A stretch of 64,000 nt of DNA from Telluribacter roseus (lineage in GTDB: Bacteria > Bacteroidota > Bacteroidia > Cytophagales > Spirosomataceae). The notes beneath the pieces were generated by a model. The model had not been told where the DNA came from and did not search any database. It worked only from the letters and a program-made list of their open reading frames with translations. The stretch lies in assembly GCF_017355915.2 (NCBI RefSeq), contig NZ_JAFEUV020000003.1, forward strand, positions 62,001 through 126,000, written 5' to 3'. Both the position numbers and the translations under genes were made by a program. Shown here in pieces: positions 61,538-64,000 of this stretch; the first letter of the stretch is position 1; the number at the start of each line of letters is the position of its first letter.

Positions 61538-64000
61538 ATGCCCGAGAAAACACCCCGAGGAAATTCAATTCGCCCGAAGGAAAAGAAGGAGGAGACTTCA
61601 TCCGGATTTCAGCTCTCGCTGAACTGGAGAGGTATCATCTCCAATCCTAAAAGTTCGCTCGCCTGGGGCATGTTCTTTATGCTGATCGGGCTTCTGCTCG
61701 AAATCTCTTTCTTATCCTATATTTTCACCGGTACCGCCGACCAGAGCGTGGTGGACGGACTGGGGCAGGAACCCGTACGGGAGGCTGGCCGCCAGACCCG
61801 CAATGCCCTGGGGTTATTCGGCGCTACGGCCTCGCATATCTTTGTGTACCGTTGGTTTGGGGTAGCGGCCCTGGCTTTACCGCTGGTACCTTTTCTGTCG
61901 GGCTGGAAGCTGGTATTCAGGAGCGAACTGCTTCCCCTGGCGCGCACTACCAAGGAGGTAATCTTCTACACCCTCTGGATCAGCATGCTCATGGGCTACG
62001 TGGTACTCATGAGTGGTACCGAGCAAAGCCTGAGTTTCCTGTGCGGGGGCTTTGGCTACGAGGCCAACCTCCTGCTGTTCGGATTGCTGCGCTGGGGTAG
62101 TATACTGGCTATCGCCTTCGTCCTCTTCCTCTACGTGGTGTACTTCTACGAGGTTACATCCATTAATCTGAAAAAGAAAGGAGCCACATCTGCCCAGGCT
62201 GACTCGTACGCTCCGGCCGACTACCCGTCGGCAGATACGGATGGTGTGGAAACAGGGGAAATGGCCGAAGCACAGCCCGAGCCGGTTAGTACCTACCGGC
62301 CGCTGGAGGAGTATACCTACGAAGAAGAAGTACCGCCTCAGCATGTACCACCTGTACATGCTTTGCCCGACGAAGTTTTACCCGAGAGTACCCCAACGGA
62401 TACGGATCGTACTCCGCTACCAGAGCCGCTACCCAAGCCGGTAGAGCCACTAATGGAGGTGCCGGAAAACTACGAAGAGGTGGAGCGGCGCAACGAATTC
62501 TTCCTGGATGAGTCGGTGCTGGCCGCCGCGGAGCCTCCCCTTATTCTGGAGGTAGAAGATGGCCCCGATCTGACGTTGCCGGTGGAGGACGATGAAGAGG
62601 ACATCAGCGAAAAGATCCTTCGGGAGGCGGGCTACTACGATCCTACGATTGATCTACCCTCGTACCAGTTCCCTACCGCGGATCTCCTGAATGAAATCAA
62701 CGAGAGCCAGCAGGAGAAGGTATCACAGGAAGAACTGGAGAGCAACAAAAACCGCATTGTCGAAACACTCGGCAGCTATGGTATCAACATCTCCAAGATC
62801 AAGGCTACCATTGGCCCTACCGTAACGCTGTACGAAATCATACCGGAAGCGGGCGTGCGTATCTCCAAGATCAAGAACCTAGAAGGAGATATCGCGCTGA
62901 GCCTGGCGGCTCTGGGTATTCGTATCATTGCGCCCATGCCGGGTCGGGGTACGATCGGTATTGAAGTACCTAACAAGAATCGCGAGACGGTATTTATCCG
63001 TTCGGTACTGGGGAGCGAACGCTTTCAGAAAGCCAACTACGACCTGCCGGTAGTACTGGGTAAAAACATTTCTAACGAAATACACATTGCTGACCTCGCC
63101 AAGATGCCCCACCTGCTGATGGCCGGAGCCACCGGACAGGGTAAATCAGTAGGTCTGAACGTGATCCTGGCCTCGCTGATCTATAAGAAGCACCCTTCGC
63201 AGCTCAAGTTCGTACTGGTAGATCCCAAGAAGGTGGAGCTTACTCTGTTCAACAAGCTGGAGCGTCACTTCCTGGCTAAGCTGCCTAATAGCGAAGAGGC
63301 GATCATTACCGATACCAAGAAGGTAATCTATACCCTTAACTCCCTCTGTATCGAGATGGACGCGCGCTATGACCTGCTGAAGGAAGGCGCTGTACGTAAC
63401 ATCAAGGAGTACAACGCCAAGTTTGTACAGCGTCGCCTGAATCCGGAAAAAGGACATAAGTACCTGCCCTATATCGTCCTGGTCATAGATGAGCTGGCCG
63501 ACCTGATGATGACAGCCGGTAAAGAGGTAGAGACCCCCATTGCCCGCCTGGCTCAGCTGGCGCGTGCGGTAGGTATTCACCTGGTACTGGCTACGCAGCG
63601 GCCTTCGGTCAAAGTTATTACCGGTTTGATCAAGGCCAACTTCCCGGCCCGTCTGTCGTTCCGGGTAACGTCCAGCATCGACTCCCGCACCATCCTGGAT
63701 ACGGGTGGAGCCGAACAACTGGTAGGGCAGGGGGACATGCTCCTGGCGATCAACTCCGACATCGTGCGTCTGCAGTGTCCGTTCATTGATACCCGCGAAG
63801 TAGAGGATATATGTGAATTTATCGGTAGTCAGCGTGGCTATGAAGAGGCCTATGCACTGCCGGAGTACGAGGGTGAAGACGGTGGAGAAGGACGCGCCGA
63901 ACTGAACGTGGAGGACTTCGACCAGTTGCTGGGTGAGGCGGCCCGTCTGATCGTCACGCACCAGCAGGGTAGTACCTCTCTGATTCAGCGCAAGATGAAG
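61538..64000 (+). CDS. ftsK: FtsK/SpoIIIE-family DNA translocase, C-terminus beyond the window
   Basis: The frame opens at ATG 61538 and is still open at 64000, giving 821 codons. Hydrophobic segments between about residues 45 and 205 form the membrane domain that tethers it to the septum. A long acidic, Pro/Glu-rich linker (about 215-370) leads to the alpha domain (SEKILREAGYYDPTIDLPSY). The beta motor has Walker A GATGQGKS (530-537) and Walker B LVIDELADLMM near 650. ATQRPSVKVITGLIKANFP is another motor signature. The last residues in the window (ARLIVTHQQGSTSLIQRKMK) begin the DNA-reading gamma domain, so only about 40-60 residues should be missing. It pumps DNA to clear the division septum and activates dimer resolution. 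Confidence 0.95.
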   Translation, partial: MPEKTPRGNSIRPKEKKEETSSGFQLSLNWRGIISNPKSSLAWGMFFMLIGLLLEISFLSYIFTGTADQSVVDGLGQEPVREAGRQTRNALGLFGATASHIFVYRWFGVAALALPLVPFLSGWKLVFRSELLPLARTTKEVIFYTLWISMLMGYVVLMSGTEQSLSFLCGGFGYEANLLLFGLLRWGSILAIAFVLFLYVVYFYEVTSINLKKKGATSAQADSYAPADYPSADTDGVETGEMAEAQPEPVSTYRPLEEYTYEEEVPPQHVPPVHALPDEVLPESTPTDTDRTPLPEPLPKPVEPLMEVPENYEEVERRNEFFLDESVLAAAEPPLILEVEDGPDLTLPVEDDEEDISEKILREAGYYDPTIDLPSYQFPTADLLNEINESQQEKVSQEELESNKNRIVETLGSYGINISKIKATIGPTVTLYEIIPEAGVRISKIKNLEGDIALSLAALGIRIIAPMPGRGTIGIEVPNKNRETVFIRSVLGSERFQKANYDLPVVLGKNISNEIHIADLAKMPHLLMAGATGQGKSVGLNVILASLIYKKHPSQLKFVLVDPKKVELTLFNKLERHFLAKLPNSEEAIITDTKKVIYTLNSLCIEMDARYDLLKEGAVRNIKEYNAKFVQRRLNPEKGHKYLPYIVLVIDELADLMMTAGKEVETPIARLAQLARAVGIHLVLATQRPSVKVITGLIKANFPARLSFRVTSSIDSRTILDTGGAEQLVGQGDMLLAINSDIVRLQCPFIDTREVEDICEFIGSQRGYEEAYALPEYEGEDGGEGRAELNVEDFDQLLGEAARLIVTHQQGSTSLIQRKMK

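Noticed and set aside
63146-63961. 271-codon open frame on the minus strand opposite ftsK
   Set aside because: Antisense to the highly conserved motor domain of FtsK; shadow frame.

Overview
The window reads as chromosomal DNA of a Bacteroidota bacterium, most likely order Cytophagales (Spirosomataceae/Cytophagaceae-like). The grounds are gene content and signals: a lipoprotein TamL paired with TamB, a TonB receptor with a carboxypeptidase-regulatory N-terminus, the bacillithiol-linked protein YtxJ, a bacterial-type lycopene cyclase, a Bacteroidota-type short hibernation factor, weak Shine-Dalgarno sites, and several -7 boxes of the TAnnTTTG type. No rRNA, tRNA, CRISPR array, phage or insertion sequence was seen. 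This is core and envelope territory rather than a mobile island.

Layout. 1-3.5 kb: end of a RelA/SpoT-type protein, a Fur repressor, purA and a glycosyltransferase. 3.6-6.0 kb: a sulfite dehydrogenase-type molybdoenzyme, its monohaem cytochrome c, and a translationally coupled proline-rich protein of unknown role. 6.2-8.8 kb: two unknown proteins that share one coiled-coil/four-TM/coiled-coil plan. 8.9-18 kb: GNAT acetyltransferase, UlaG-like metallohydrolase, fatty acyl-CoA ligase, alpha/beta hydrolase, sugar MFS transporter, lipoprotein hydrolase, MscS channel and cysteine synthase. 18.1-18.8 kb: two tandem 76-residue lipoprotein paralogues. 18.8-21.4 kb (minus): quinoprotein dehydrogenase with an internal cytochrome c domain and a small membrane protein. 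21.6-25.4 kb: DUF4286-like protein, ribosome hibernation factor, and two tandem polytopic membrane paralogues. 25.8-30 kb: RND efflux adaptor and pump.

30.1-37.2 kb is mostly minus strand: metallo-beta-lactamase-fold protein, metK with a structured leader, lycopene cyclase, lipA, a secreted envelope protein, OsmC (plus strand), YtxJ and a small conserved protein. 37.3-41.5 kb: Kdo transferase, a ROK repressor, rsgA and methylmalonyl-CoA epimerase. 41.6-49.7 kb (minus): TamL, TamB and a secreted protein. 50-64 kb: cystathionine beta-synthase, TonB receptor, GH20 hexosaminidase, msrB, EcsC-like protein, large secreted zinc metalloprotease, pyrD, and ftsK, which runs off the right edge.

Themes are envelope biogenesis (WaaA, TamL/TamB, RND pump, TonB receptor), periplasmic electron transfer (sulfite dehydrogenase and cytochrome; quinoprotein dehydrogenase), and sulfur/thiol metabolism (CysM, CBS, MetK, MsrB, YtxJ, OsmC, LipA). 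The strongest candidates for something undescribed are: the structured leader of metK, which starts at a predicted transcription start; a complete intrinsic terminator whose U-tract ends at the start codon of the quinoprotein dehydrogenase; the paired coiled-coil membrane proteins; and the tandem membrane and lipoprotein families.
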